A DNA stretch of 64,000 nt. It comes from Enterobacter sp. kpr-6 (GTDB taxonomy: Bacteria > Pseudomonadota > Gammaproteobacteria > Enterobacterales > Enterobacteriaceae). The stretch spans positions 679,769-743,768 of the forward strand of contig NZ_FOYH01000001.1 of the NCBI RefSeq assembly GCF_900116015.1, read 5' to 3'. This document shows, one piece after another, positions 44,981 to 54,515 of the stretch (position 1 is its first letter; each line of letters begins with the position of its first letter). The notes under the pieces are model-generated. The model saw nothing but the letters and a program-made list of their open reading frames with translations. It was not told the origin of the DNA and did no database searches. The position numbers and the translations under genes are program-made.

Positions 44981-46792
44981 TTACGGGCGACGCGGCGGGG
45001 TGAGGGCGTGAAGATCCAGCGGACTGTTTTGCGCAAGCCAGGTCGGGATCGCCTCCGGCGCAAGCGGCCGCGAGAAATAATATCCCTGCGCCTCGTCGCA
45101 ACCGTACTCTTTGAGTATCGTCGCGGTTTCCTGATCCTCCACGCCTTCCGCCAGCACCAGATAATCCAGATCCTTGAGCATCATGATGACGTTGCGGGCG
45201 ATGATACGACTGCCCTGATCGGTAGTGACCTGGCTTATCAGCGAGCGATCCAGCTTGATAATGTCGATAGGAATTCGGCGTAAGTAGCTGATATTACTGT
45301 ATCCGGCCCCGAAATCGTCGAGCAGAATTTTAAAGCCTTTCAGTTTCAGGCGATCCAGTTCATCCAGCGCGGTGCCACTCTCCAGCACTTTTTCCGTTTC
45401 CAGACACTCAATGCGAATGTCGGCTGGCACCAGACCTGCGGCCAGCATGTCCTCTTCCAGCGCATCGGCAAACCCCTGGCGGGAAAAATCGCTCACCGTC
45501 ACGTTAATGGAGACGGGCATGGTGATGCCCATGCTGCGCCAGCGTTGCAGTTGTGCAATGACGGTTTTAATCACCCAGTGGGTGATATCGGTCATCAGGC
45601 TGGTCTTTTCGGCGAGCCGGACAATGGTAGCGGGAGAGACGTTCCCCACGACCGGATGCTCCCAGCGTAGCAGCGCCTCGCACCCTTCGGTGTGGCCCGT
45701 ATGCAGCGAAATTTTGGGCTGATAGACCATATAAAGTTGATCCTGCGCCTTGATCGCCTCGCTTAAGTCATACAGCAATCTGAAATCATCATTGCGCTTC
45801 TGATCGACATCGGCGTTAAAGCTAAGCACCGGTATACGCAGACGGATCGCCTCGTGAAGCGTGCTGATCGCCTGACGCAGAATTTCCTGCGGATCGTCAT
45901 CGCCGGGTCTGAACTGCACATAGCCGGTAAAAATCTTCAGTTGAATATCAATGTCGCCGCTAATTTGCGCTTCAATATCCGGCAGGGTTTCCGCTTTTTT
46001 AATTAAGACTTTGCCATATCCTGCATCGACCAGAATGGCGAAGCGCCCCGGCGCAAACGCATACAGATGGGCGTTCTTTGGCAATTTCAGGCGCAGGCGT
46101 AGCAGCGGGCCGAAGCCGCGCAGCATTTTCTCCACCGCCGATAAACCCAGATAACGCGTCAGTTCGTAGGCTTTGGGCATATCAATGCAGTCGAGCAAAA
46201 TCAGCGTGTGCGGGCGGTGCTCTTTCTGGTGCGCCAGTCTTTCCATCTCTTTCAGCAAAAACTGGCGATTCGGCAGGCCGGTCAGTGGGTCCACCCGGCC
46301 AAGGGAATACCAGGCTTCCAGATAGGTGCTGGCCAGAGCGGCGATGCGCAGAAAGTTGTTGATCTGCTGTTCAGACGGAGTGAGCGTTAAAGGATGCGTT
46401 ACGCACAGGGTGCCCAGCGCCAGCCCTTCACGGGTCATCAGCGGGGCGGCGGCATAAAATATCACTGCGCCAGAGACACACAGTTCATGATCGGAAAAGC
46501 GCGAATCGAGACGGGTATCGGCGCAAATAATCGGGCTACAGGTGCGAACCGAATGCTGACACATCGATTCCTGAACCGGCATTTTTTCCGTCTTCAGCGG
46601 GACGTTTTTTACATATTTAATATACTGGTATTCGTCGTCGAAAATAGTCACAAAGCATCCGTTGATGCCCATAACTTCTCCCGCCAGATTCGCGAATTCG
46701 CCAAGCGCGGCGTCCCTTGCGATATCCTGCTTTCGAAGCAACGCAATGGCCGCCAGTCTTTTAGTTTCATTTTTATTAAGTCCGGTGAACAT
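44981..46792 (-). CDS. GAF-(degenerate GGDEF)-EAL cyclic-di-GMP phosphodiesterase
   Basis: Soluble protein of 603 residues. An N-terminal GAF domain (about 20-165) is followed by a degenerate GGDEF domain (about 165-330; the signature site reads FAPGRFAI) and a C-terminal EAL domain (about 345-595). The EAL catalytic set is visible: CEALLRWEHP, SINVTV, ECLETE, LLDDFGAGYS, IKLDRSLI, LAEGVED and AQGYYFS. It is therefore probably an active c-di-GMP phosphodiesterase without cyclase activity. GGGAG precedes the ATG. dgcP, a cyclase, is close by in the same direction. Confidence 0.9.
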   Translation of the reverse strand: MFTGLNKNETKRLAAIALLRKQDIARDAALGEFANLAGEVMGINGCFVTIFDDEYQYIKYVKNVPLKTEKMPVQESMCQHSVRTCSPIICADTRLDSRFSDHELCVSGAVIFYAAAPLMTREGLALGTLCVTHPLTLTPSEQQINNFLRIAALASTYLEAWYSLGRVDPLTGLPNRQFLLKEMERLAHQKEHRPHTLILLDCIDMPKAYELTRYLGLSAVEKMLRGFGPLLRLRLKLPKNAHLYAFAPGRFAILVDAGYGKVLIKKAETLPDIEAQISGDIDIQLKIFTGYVQFRPGDDDPQEILRQAISTLHEAIRLRIPVLSFNADVDQKRNDDFRLLYDLSEAIKAQDQLYMVYQPKISLHTGHTEGCEALLRWEHPVVGNVSPATIVRLAEKTSLMTDITHWVIKTVIAQLQRWRSMGITMPVSINVTVSDFSRQGFADALEEDMLAAGLVPADIRIECLETEKVLESGTALDELDRLKLKGFKILLDDFGAGYSNISYLRRIPIDIIKLDRSLISQVTTDQGSRIIARNVIMMLKDLDYLVLAEGVEDQETATILKEYGCDEAQGYYFSRPLAPEAIPTWLAQNSPLDLHALTPPRRP

Positions 46793-46954
46793 AACGAGCT
46801 CCCGCTCAAATGACTGTGCTGATTTTCTCTGTGTCAGAGTAATAATATTAGTCTATTTGTAACATCAAAATAACACAGCGGCTATGGCCCGAAACGCGTT
46901 TAATCACCGCGCGGGCAATAAGCTGAGGATTATTTTCGTAAAGTAAATAAGAGG

Positions 46955-46995
46955 GTAAAACCCACGCCAGCCTGTTAACTGGCATAAGGTTTTAC
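46955..46995. other. Hairpin downstream of yoaJ
   Basis: GTAAAACC (46955-46962) and GGTTTTAC (46988-46995) enclose a second stem GCCAG/CTGGC. It could end the yoaJ transcript or protect its 3' end. The gap 46793-47015 contains nothing else I can name. Confidence 0.4.
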
Positions 46996-47015
46996 TTAAC
47001 CAAAATAAATAAGGG

Positions 47016-47090
47016 TTACCACCAGCCGAATTGCGTTCCGGCGACAACAACGATGGCGACAATAAGCATAATAATGGTGGTCTTTTTCAC
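47016..47090 (-). CDS. yoaJ: Small membrane protein YoaJ (24 residues)
   Basis: GTG at 47090 opens a 24-codon frame, MKKTTIIMLIVAIVVVAGTQ then FGWW. It is almost the same as E. coli YoaJ, with a single hydrophobic helix and the terminal GWW. GGAG lies six bases before the GTG. It is 62 bases downstream of dgcP on the same strand. Function unknown. Too short for standard gene callers. Confidence 0.85.
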   Translation of the reverse strand: MKKTTIIMLIVAIVVVAGTQFGWW

Positions 47091-47152
47091 AGTGTTCTCC
47101 AGCGAACAGGGCAAATTAAAATGTGTCGGCTACCTTGCCATGACCCGCCGGG

Positions 47153-48181
47153 TTAATCCAGCCGGATAAACGGGGTTTTGTGCTTACTTTTTTTCTCCTG
47201 ATACATCGCAACATCTGCCTGTCGCAACGCGCTATCAGGATCGCTTTGCGTCGGATCAACCTCAATAATGCCAATGCTTGCGCCAGGGTAGGAAATACGC
47301 ACCTGGCCCAGGGAATACTCGCCGGCGATTTGTCCATGCAGACGCGCTTTCATGGCTGCCAGATCGGTACGCGTGTCGCTATCGCGCGGGTTGCCCGGAC
47401 AGGCGATCATAAACTCATCGCCGCCCAGCCTGCCAGCGATGTCGTCGGCCTGGCACAGACGCAAAATGCGCTCGCCGACCTGGATAAGAAAGGCGTCACC
47501 CGCTTCATGACCATAATCGTCATTAATGGTTTTGAAATTATCGAGATCGATAAAGGCAATAATCACGGAAAGATCGAGGTGGCGGGCCAGCGAAAAGAGG
47601 GTGGTGAGATTATCAAAAATCGCCCGGCGGTTGGGCAGGCCGGTCAGCGGATCGGTATAAGAGTGGGCGATCAGCGCCGCATTCGCTTCACGCAACTGCG
47701 CTACCAGCGACTCTTTTTGAATGGCCTGGGCAATCAGCCCGGCGAACAGGTGCAGCACCTGATTGGCCCGCACGCTGAGTGAATGGGTGTCGCTGCTGGC
47801 AGCGCACAGGGTGCCGTACAGCGTTCCATCAGACAGATGAATCGGTGTGCTGAGGTAGGATTTGATCCCAAGCGCCGCTGCGGCCTGGCTGTCACCCCAT
47901 TTCTGGCTAATGTCCTCGCTAAAGAAACAGCTTTCGTCCATCGCGCGTTTGCACAGCGTGTCGCCCCAGGGCACAGAAAGCCCTTCGGGAATGTTCATCG
48001 ATTTGCTGTTACGGGCATAGAGAACCTGTTGCAAACGGCTCTCCAGGTCGATTTTTGTCAGATAGGTTGATTCCATCTCGGTCACCAGTTCCAGCATTTC
48101 CAGAAGCTGCCGCACCAGGCTTTCAACGGTTTGTTCTGAGGAGAGGGTTTCTGAGACGCGAGCAAGGATGATATCTGACAT
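47153..48181 (-). CDS. dgcP: Diguanylate cyclase DgcP (YeaP)
   Basis: Soluble protein of 342 residues, close to E. coli DgcP (341). N-terminal GAF domain (about 20-165, ending in FAGLIAQAIQKESLVAQLREA) and C-terminal GGDEF domain (about 175-335) with intact GRLGGDEF. The inhibitory I-site RxxD is not present (QADD at that place). It makes c-di-GMP; in other bacteria DgcP acts at the cell poles. It probably counteracts the nearby EAL protein. The stop is 62 bases before yoaJ. Confidence 0.94.
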   Translation of the reverse strand: MSDIILARVSETLSSEQTVESLVRQLLEMLELVTEMESTYLTKIDLESRLQQVLYARNSKSMNIPEGLSVPWGDTLCKRAMDESCFFSEDISQKWGDSQAAAALGIKSYLSTPIHLSDGTLYGTLCAASSDTHSLSVRANQVLHLFAGLIAQAIQKESLVAQLREANAALIAHSYTDPLTGLPNRRAIFDNLTTLFSLARHLDLSVIIAFIDLDNFKTINDDYGHEAGDAFLIQVGERILRLCQADDIAGRLGGDEFMIACPGNPRDSDTRTDLAAMKARLHGQIAGEYSLGQVRISYPGASIGIIEVDPTQSDPDSALRQADVAMYQEKKSKHKTPFIRLD

Positions 48182-48325
48182 AACGATGACTAACTCCGGG
48201 ACTGACCGCGAGGGTACTTATGCTGAATTTTTAAACGGCCGCATAGTAAAACATGAATATCAAAAATTTCATATATCGTGTTTTAGTAGGGGAATGTGAA
48301 ATTCGGGGGCACCGATCGCGGGCAT

Positions 48326-48352
48326 AAAAAAGCCCCGCGGTTAAATCGGGGC
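48326..48352 (-). terminator. Terminator of the DUF523 gene
   Basis: Stem GCCCCG/CGGGGC with a nine-base loop, followed on the minus strand by six T. Flanking sequence 48182-48447 shows no gene. Confidence 0.8.
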
Positions 48353-48447
48353 AAAAAATACATTTATTACGGAATGATATTTTATTCTCAGGGTTGGCTG
48401 AGAACAGAACGACTGTAGCGCGAAAAGCGGTGGCAACAATGGAGAAA

Positions 48448-48948
48448 TCATGAAGATCGCTCCCGCTCATTCACCCAGTTGATGAGTTCAGGGATCTGGT
48501 GCTGTGAAAAAACGGCAATTACGTGCGCCCTGAGCAGGGCCGTCGCCACGCCCATGCCCGGCTGCTGGCTGCCGCTAAAACTGCCGTCATAAATCACCTC
48601 GCTGCCGCAGGTGGGGCTGCCGTCGGTGAGCAGGGCGGCAACACAACCCGCGTCCTGCGCGGCACGCAGCGCCAGCCACGCCGCCAGTTGATAGTGGCCT
48701 GTGACATCCTGACCATCGCTTTCCACAATTCGTGCGGCTCCGCGCATTACGTCCGCGCCATTGCCGCCGACGATTTCAGCGGGCAGACGGGGAACAGGCA
48801 GCCCGGCGGCCAGTTCCGGGCAGTGCATCACCAGCCGCTGTTCCTGATGCCAGTGTTGCAGGGCTGCGGTCAGTTCACTTTTATCGCTGCCGTTATAGCG
48901 CACTTTACATCCCATCAGGCAGGCGCTGACCAGTATCTTTGTTTTCAT
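48448..48948 (-). CDS. DUF523 family protein
   Basis: Cytoplasmic protein of 166 residues with the DUF523 motifs: SACLMGCKVRYNG at the N terminus, HCPELAAGLPVPR, and LLTDGSPTCGSEVIYDG near residue 110. Conserved Cys residues in these motifs suggest a metal or cluster site, but no activity is established for the family. It is divergent from the amidotransferase-like gene and is followed by a terminator. Confidence 0.8.
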   Translation of the reverse strand: MKTKILVSACLMGCKVRYNGSDKSELTAALQHWHQEQRLVMHCPELAAGLPVPRLPAEIVGGNGADVMRGAARIVESDGQDVTGHYQLAAWLALRAAQDAGCVAALLTDGSPTCGSEVIYDGSFSGSQQPGMGVATALLRAHVIAVFSQHQIPELINWVNERERSS

Positions 48949-49111
48949 TCAACGGGGCTTTCTTTAACGGATTTCCGTCAGGGTAATACATCCTGCGGGC
49001 AAATGCTTTTAATCGCAGGCTACCTGTTTAAGGTATTGTGAAATCGACAAAAGATCGGTAGTTTGAGGTGCCTTATGTTATCTGAAAATTGCTCCACATA
49101 AGGAACCTTGC

Positions 49112-49819
49112 ATGGAAACCACGCCATCCAAAGAAACCCTGCGTATCGCGCTTGTCGGTGATTACAATCCTGACGTTGCCGCGCATCAGGCTATTCCGCT
49201 GGCTATCGACGATGCCGCCGCCGTTTTAAACATCACCGCTGATTATGACTGGCTGGCAACGGAAGAGGTGACCAGTGGCGAAGATCTGGTCGGCTATGAC
49301 GCCATCTGGGTTGTGCCTGCAAGCCCGTATAAAAATGCCGATGGTGCGTTTACCGCCATCCGCTACGCCCGCGAAAACAGCATTCCTTTCCTTGGCACCT
49401 GCGGCGGATTCCAGCACGCCATGATCGAATACGCCCGTAACGTCATGGACTGGGAAGATGCCGCCCATGCTGAAACCGACGCCAGTGGCCGGATGGTGAT
49501 CACGCCGCTGCTCTGCTCGCTGGTCGAACAAACCGGCGTGGTTGAGCTGCGCCCGAATACGCTGATTGCCAAAGCCTATGGCCGCGACAGCATCGAAGAG
49601 GGTTACCATTGCAGCTTCGGCGTCTCCGGTGATTTTGCTGACGAACTGGAAACCGGCGATCTGCGCGTCACCGGCTGGGATGAAGAGGGGGAGATCCGTG
49701 CCGTTGAGCTGGTCACCCATCCGTTCTTCGTGACCACCCTGTTCCAGCACGAGCGGGGCGCGCTGGCCGGGCGGCCTGTGCCGCTGGTGCAGGCGCTGTT
49801 GCGCGCCGCCAGCAACTGA
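49112..49819 (+). CDS. CTP-synthase-C-terminal-like glutamine amidotransferase domain protein
   Basis: Stand-alone class I amidotransferase-like protein of 235 residues. The nucleophile elbow GTCGGFQHAMIEYARNV is present at about residue 100. The second triad segment reads VTHPFFVTTLFQHE: the His is kept, but the usual Glu two residues later is Phe. Databases call such proteins CTP synthase C-terminal region-related. No synthetase domain is attached or adjacent, so the reaction is unknown. AAGGA precedes the ATG. It is convergent with nimT. Confidence 0.78.
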   Translation: METTPSKETLRIALVGDYNPDVAAHQAIPLAIDDAAAVLNITADYDWLATEEVTSGEDLVGYDAIWVVPASPYKNADGAFTAIRYARENSIPFLGTCGGFQHAMIEYARNVMDWEDAAHAETDASGRMVITPLLCSLVEQTGVVELRPNTLIAKAYGRDSIEEGYHCSFGVSGDFADELETGDLRVTGWDEEGEIRAVELVTHPFFVTTLFQHERGALAGRPVPLVQALLRAASN

Positions 49820-49823
49820 GTCT

Positions 49824-51014
49824 TTACCGGGCGCTGATTTCCTGATCGCGCCCGGCATACGCGCCAAACGCTGCCATCAGCGCGGATAACAGTGCGCAAA
49901 GCAGCAGCGGGAGATGCCAGTCCCCCAGCGTGTCATGCAGGCTGCCCATCAGCGGTGGCCCGCAGGCCGCCAGCAGATAACCCACCGATTGCGCCATGCC
50001 TGACAGGGCCGCCGCCTGATGTGCGGAACTTGCGCGCAGGCCGATAAAGGTCAGTCCGAGGATCATCGTTGCCCCCGATCCGAAGCCAAAAATAAGCGTC
50101 CACAGGATCGCCTGCGACGGTAACAGCCACAGGCCTACCGTGCCCACCGCGCACATGAGCGCCACCAGAACGGCGATATAACGTTGATCGCGTAACCGGT
50201 GCAATATCAGCGGGATCAAAATGCCAGGTGCCGCGGTTGCCAGTTGTAGTAGTCCGTGCAGCGATCCTGCCTGTGCTTCACTGTAGCCGTAGCTTTGCAG
50301 TATCGCGGGTAGCCAGCCGATAATCACATAATAAATCAGCGAGTTAAGACCTAAAAACAGCGTCACCTGCCAGGCAAGTGATGAGCGCCAGATACCCCGG
50401 TTATGCAGCCCGCCGGAGGCGGTGAGGGTGGCTGGCATATGTTGTTTACGCATCTGCGGCAGCCAGAAGAGCAGGGCCAGCAGGGGAAACGCCATTAAGG
50501 CCAGCAGCGCGCCGCGCCAGCCGAATCCACTTAACGCCAGCGGAACCACCAGCGCTGAGCCCAGCGCAGCCGCAGCCCCCATGGTGAGCGAGTACGCGCC
50601 GGTCAGCTTTGCCACCTGACCGGCAAAATCACGCTTGATCAGACCCGGAAGCAGCACGTTACCCAGCGCGATCCCGCAGCCAATCACGGCCGTGCCGGTA
50701 AATAACAGCGCCGGAACCGGCAGGGAACGCAGGGCAATACCCGCGCAGATCAGCAGCAGGGCCAGCAGCAGGCTGCGCTCAATACCGATACGCCGGGCAA
50801 TGCCCGCCGCCAGCGGTGAAACCAGCGCAAAGGCCAGCAACGGCAGCGTGGTGAGCAGCCCGGTTTGCGCGGTAGAAAGTCCATAGTCACTGCGGATCGC
50901 GTCCAGCAGCGGTGCCGCACCGGTAAAGGTGACGCGAAGGGTGGTGGCAATCAGCAACATACCGAGTATGAGTACGATATTTTGCCGGGCTAAAGAGGGG
51001 GTGACCTTAATCAT
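49824..51014 (-). CDS. nimT: 2-nitroimidazole/cyanate-type MFS transporter NimT (YeaN)
   Basis: Inner-membrane MFS exporter of the CynX/NimT family with twelve hydrophobic helices, 396 residues from ATG 51014. Segments such as ATTLRVTFTGAAPLLD, SLTMGAAAALGSA and LRASSAHQAAALSGMAQS are nearly identical to E. coli NimT. NimT confers 2-nitroimidazole resistance when expressed. A longer frame from 51074 lacks homology. It is divergent from nimR. Confidence 0.93.
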   Translation of the reverse strand: MIKVTPSLARQNIVLILGMLLIATTLRVTFTGAAPLLDAIRSDYGLSTAQTGLLTTLPLLAFALVSPLAAGIARRIGIERSLLLALLLICAGIALRSLPVPALLFTGTAVIGCGIALGNVLLPGLIKRDFAGQVAKLTGAYSLTMGAAAALGSALVVPLALSGFGWRGALLALMAFPLLALLFWLPQMRKQHMPATLTASGGLHNRGIWRSSLAWQVTLFLGLNSLIYYVIIGWLPAILQSYGYSEAQAGSLHGLLQLATAAPGILIPLILHRLRDQRYIAVLVALMCAVGTVGLWLLPSQAILWTLIFGFGSGATMILGLTFIGLRASSAHQAAALSGMAQSVGYLLAACGPPLMGSLHDTLGDWHLPLLLCALLSALMAAFGAYAGRDQEISAR

Positions 51015-51049
51015 TGTCTTCTCATTCCAAAAATCAGTACGTACCTTAG

Positions 51050-51103
51050 CGGTTTTCAGAGATGATGAAATCAAGCTAAATTGACAGAATATCGCTAAAA
51101 CCG
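51050..51103. promoter_or_regulatory. nimT/nimR intergenic region with inverted repeat
   Basis: CGGTTTT (51050-51056) and AAAACCG (51097-51103) are inverted repeats in the 98-base divergent spacer. They are candidate NimR half sites; assignment is inference. Confidence 0.3.
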
Positions 51104-51112
51104 GACAAATTT

Positions 51113-51892
51113 ATGCCAGGACTTGGACTTGACGGCTATGAGCCGGACCGCCACGCTGACGCTGCAACGGCGTTTTGTATTCACGTTGCGGCCAGCGAGC
51201 AGTACATCCCGCAGCATTATCACCGCAAAGGCCAGCTTATCCTGGCGCTGTCGGGGGCCATTACCTGTGAGGTGGAAAACGCACTGTGGATGGTGCCTCC
51301 GCAATATGCCGTGTGGATACCCGGCCAGTATCCGCACAGCAACCGGGCCACGCCCGACGCCAGGCTCTGCTTTTTGTTTATTGAGCCGGGGGCGGTGGAG
51401 ATGCCCGATTATTGTTGCACCCTCAAAATTTCGTCGCTGGTGCGTGAGTTGATCATGGCGCTGGCGACCCGCCCGACGAAGCGGGACCCGGCCCGGCAGC
51501 GTCTGGTTCAGGTGCTGTTTGATGAGTTACCGCAGCAGCCACAAACGCACCTGCACTTGCCCGTGTCAGCCCATCCTAAAATCCGTCAGATGGTCGATAC
51601 CATGGCCAGCCAGCCTGCCCAGTGGCAAACGCTCAACCAGTGGGCCAGCCTGTTTGCCATGAGCGAGCGCAATCTCGCCCGCCTGGTGGTGAAAGAAACC
51701 GGCCTGAGCTTTCGCCGCTGGCGACATCAGCTACAGCTTATCCTCGCCATCCGGCAACTGATAGCCGGTCAGTCGGTGCAGCAGGTTGCGCATACGCTTG
51801 GCTACGATTCCACCACCGCGTTTATTACCATGTTTAAAAAAGGCCTCGGTCAGACGCCTGGCCGTTATCTGGCATCGCTGATTAACCCGTAA
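51113..51892 (+). CDS. nimR: AraC-family regulator NimR (YeaM)
   Basis: Transcription factor of 259 residues. An N-terminal cupin-like sensor (YIPQHYHRKGQLILALSG, then VWIPGQYPHS) is followed by a C-terminal double HTH (about 165-255: LNQWASLFAMSERNLARLV and VAHTLGYDSTTAFITMFKK). It is adjacent and divergent to nimT, as in E. coli, where NimR represses nimT. The ribosome binding site is weak. Confidence 0.92.
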   Translation: MPGLGLDGYEPDRHADAATAFCIHVAASEQYIPQHYHRKGQLILALSGAITCEVENALWMVPPQYAVWIPGQYPHSNRATPDARLCFLFIEPGAVEMPDYCCTLKISSLVRELIMALATRPTKRDPARQRLVQVLFDELPQQPQTHLHLPVSAHPKIRQMVDTMASQPAQWQTLNQWASLFAMSERNLARLVVKETGLSFRRWRHQLQLILAIRQLIAGQSVQQVAHTLGYDSTTAFITMFKKGLGQTPGRYLASLINP

Positions 51893-52095
51893 ATATATTG
51901 TGCTTATATTTCCGTTTATTAAGTAAGGTCTTATGCGAAATAATCTGAAGGTTGGACTTAAATAAGTTATTCATCTGGCAATTCTGCTTTTCATAACTTT
52001 TTTCGATATCTAATGCACTTTTTGATATTTGTCGGACCAATGCGGTTATGTGACTTTAGCCCTGAATTTAAAATAACAGGGATATAAGGATCAGC

Positions 52096-52920
52096 ATGGC
52101 AACCTTTAAGCACATAAAAAAAACAGGCGCGCTCACCGCGCTGGCACTGCTTTCAACGCTCTCTTTTGCTGCGCACGCCGATAAATTAGCCGACATCAAA
52201 GCGGCAGGTGTCGTAAAAGTCGCCACCTTTGATGCCAACCCACCGTTTGGCGCGATCGATCCGAAAACGCACGATATCGTGGGTTATGACGTGGATTTTG
52301 CTAAAGCGCTGGCGAAAAGCCTCGGCGTGAAGCTGGAACTGGTGGCGACCAACCCGGCAAACCGTATTCCGCTGTTGCAGTCGGGTAAAGTGGATCTGAT
52401 TGTCGCCGATATCACCATTACCCCGGAACGCGCACAGGTGATCGATTTCTCTGTGCCTTATTTTGTGACCGGACAGCAATTCCTGGTCCCGGCTGACGGC
52501 AAAGACTCCCTCGACGCTTACAGCAAAGCGCGCATCGGCGCGGTGAAAGGCACCACCGGTGAGCAGGCGCTGCACCAGCGTTTCCCGCAGTCTCGCGTGC
52601 TGGCGTATGACGATATTCCACTGGCGCTGACCGCGCTGCGTAACGGTAATGTGCAGGCGATCACGCAGGACAGCACCATTCTGGCGGGTCTGCTGGCGGA
52701 AGCGCCGGACAAAGCGAAGTTTAAAATCCTGCCGGATCTGCTCTCTAAAGAAGAGATCGGCGTGGGCGTCACCAAAGGTGAAACGGCGCTGCTGAAAGCG
52801 GTGAATGACGAACTGGTGAAACTTGAGCAGAACGGTGATGCCGCCAACATCTACGACACCTGGTTTGGCCCACAGACCAAAACCCCGCAGCCGCGCAGCT
52901 TTAAAATAGAAGCGAAGTAA
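52096..52920 (+). CDS. Polar amino-acid ABC transporter periplasmic binding protein
   Basis: Family 3 solute-binding protein of 274 residues. Signal peptide ends at AAHAD (about residue 29). Binding-fold landmarks: [35 protein letters not shown] and [21 protein letters not shown]. The family binds glutamate/aspartate, glutamine, arginine or cystine; the ligand is not decidable here. ATAAGGA precedes the ATG. It heads a four-gene operon ending at 55197, inserted between nimR and yeaL relative to E. coli. Confidence 0.88.
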   Translation: MATFKHIKKTGALTALALLSTLSFAAHADKLADIKAAGVVKVATFDANPPFGAIDPKTHDIVGYDVDFAKALAKSLGVKLELVATNPANRIPLLQSGKVDLIVADITITPERAQVIDFSVPYFVTGQQFLVPADGKDSLDAYSKARIGAVKGTTGEQALHQRFPQSRVLAYDDIPLALTALRNGNVQAITQDSTILAGLLAEAPDKAKFKILPDLLSKEEIGVGVTKGETALLKAVNDELVKLEQNGDAANIYDTWFGPQTKTPQPRSFKIEAK

Positions 52921-52975
52921 TATGTTTGCTGGTTTATTCTCCACCTCCGTGGCCTCTGCCCCGGAGGTGTGTTCC

Positions 52976-53758
52976 GTGCAAAAAGGCACGGTCGAATTTC
53001 GTCAGGTCAGTAAGCGCTATGGCGATCATCAGGTGCTGGACGGGATTGATTTGCAGGTGCGTGCAGGCGAGGTGATCGCCGTGTGCGGGCCGTCCGGCTC
53101 GGGAAAATCGACCTTAATCCGTTTGATTAATCAGCTTGAAACTGTCACCGGCGGGGAAATCTATATTGATGGTCACCCGACCAGCCAGCTCAAAGGGCGC
53201 GCGCTGCGCCAAATCCGCCGCCAGGTCGGGTTTGTCTTCCAGCAGTTTAATCTCTACGCCCACCTCAATGCGCTGGATAACATCACTCTCGCGCTGACCA
53301 AAGTGCACGGTCAGTCAGAGGCTGAGGCGCAACACACAGCACTGGCCCTGCTTGAGCGTGTCGGCCTGGGGGATAAGGCGCAGCATTTTCCGGCGCAGCT
53401 CTCCGGCGGGCAACAGCAACGGGTGGCGATTGCCCGCACGCTGGCTGCAAAGCCGCACATCATTTTGTTCGACGAGCCGACCTCGGCGCTCGATCCGGAG
53501 ATGATTGGTGAAGTGCTCCAGGTGATGAAATCGCTGGCCCACAGCGGAATGACGCTGATTGTGGTGACGCACGAAATGCAGTTTGCCCGCGAGATCGCCG
53601 ACCGGGTGGTGTTTATCGACGGTGGACACATTCTGGAGCAGGCCACGCCGGAACAGTTCTTTACCGCGCCACAGCACCCGCGCGCGCAGCGGTTCCTGCA
53701 AAAAGTGTTCAATCCGCTGCATGCTGAAACAAGGATCGGTGATGAATCTGCATCTTGA
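52976..53758 (+). CDS. Polar amino-acid ABC transporter ATPase
   Basis: Cytoplasmic ATPase, 260 residues from GTG 52976, which follows GGAGG by eight bases. An ATG at 52922, two bases after the previous stop, would add 18 atypical residues and is the alternative. Walker [10 protein letters not shown], signature LSGGQQQR and Walker [15 protein letters not shown] are intact, as in the GltL/GlnQ group. The 3' end overlaps the next permease by 17 bases. Confidence 0.9.
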   Translation: MQKGTVEFRQVSKRYGDHQVLDGIDLQVRAGEVIAVCGPSGSGKSTLIRLINQLETVTGGEIYIDGHPTSQLKGRALRQIRRQVGFVFQQFNLYAHLNALDNITLALTKVHGQSEAEAQHTALALLERVGLGDKAQHFPAQLSGGQQQRVAIARTLAAKPHIILFDEPTSALDPEMIGEVLQVMKSLAHSGMTLIVVTHEMQFAREIADRVVFIDGGHILEQATPEQFFTAPQHPRAQRFLQKVFNPLHAETRIGDESAS

Positions 53759-54515
53759 CTGGGCCGGGGTGCTGACCGGGCAGCCGCTTCAGTGGATTAT
53801 TTCAGGTTTCCTCACCACCGTTTGGGTCACGCTCGCCGGAACGGTGCTGGCAACGCTGTTAACCGTGCTGCTGCTGGCCTTACGGCTGGCGGGCGGTCGG
53901 GTAGGGCGCGGGCTGGTGGCGGTGTGGGTGTCGCTGTTTCGCAATACGCCGCTTTTGGTGCAACTGCTGTTCTGGTATTTCGCCGCCTGGAATGTGCTGC
54001 CGCAGGCGTTTCGCCAGTACGTCAATGACGATCACGTCTTTAGCATTCTGCCCGGCGACGTGTGGTGGTTTACCCCGGAATTTCTGAGCTCGGCCTGGGC
54101 GCTGGGGCTGTTTACCGCGGCCTTTCTGGTGGAGGAGATCCAGTCCGGGCTGCACGCTGTGCCGAAAGGGCAGACCGAAGCGGCGCGATCGCAGGGCTTT
54201 AGCGAACTGGCGCTGTTTCGTCACGTATTGCTGGCACAGGGGTTAAAAAACGCCTGGCAGCCGGTGGTGGGGCAGTATCTGAATCTGATGAAGCTCTCCT
54301 CGCTGGCGACCGGGATCGGTTTTGCTGAACTGACGTACCAGACCCGGCAGATCGAAAGTTATAACGCGCACGCGCTGGAAGCTTTCGCCATCGGCAGTGC
54401 GCTCTATCTGCTACTGGGGCTGGTGATGAGCCTGCTGTTCAACGCGCCGCTGTGGTGGCGGGCGCAGCGGCAGGCAGATACGGTCGCGCGCAGGGAGGTG
54501 CAACATGATCGCTAA
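53742..54515 (+). CDS. Polar amino-acid ABC transporter permease (first)
   Basis: Inner-membrane permease of 257 residues from ATG 53742, with AAGGA six to seven bases upstream. It shows the HEAT-type (His/Glu/Arg transporter) family start, [33 protein letters not shown], and the EAA loop [22 protein letters not shown] longer frame from 53583 is a shadow of the ATPase gene. It overlaps the second permease by 11 bases. Confidence 0.88.
   Translation: MNLHLDWAGVLTGQPLQWIISGFLTTVWVTLAGTVLATLLTVLLLALRLAGGRVGRGLVAVWVSLFRNTPLLVQLLFWYFAAWNVLPQAFRQYVNDDHVFSILPGDVWWFTPEFLSSAWALGLFTAAFLVEEIQSGLHAVPKGQTEAARSQGFSELALFRHVLLAQGLKNAWQPVVGQYLNLMKLSSLATGIGFAELTYQTRQIESYNAHALEAFAIGSALYLLLGLVMSLLFNAPLWWRAQRQADTVARREVQHDR

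Noticed and set aside
48231-48470. 79-residue minus-strand ORF downstream of DUF523
   Set aside because: It overlaps the DUF523 3' end and spans the terminator, with no ribosome binding site or recognisable sequence.
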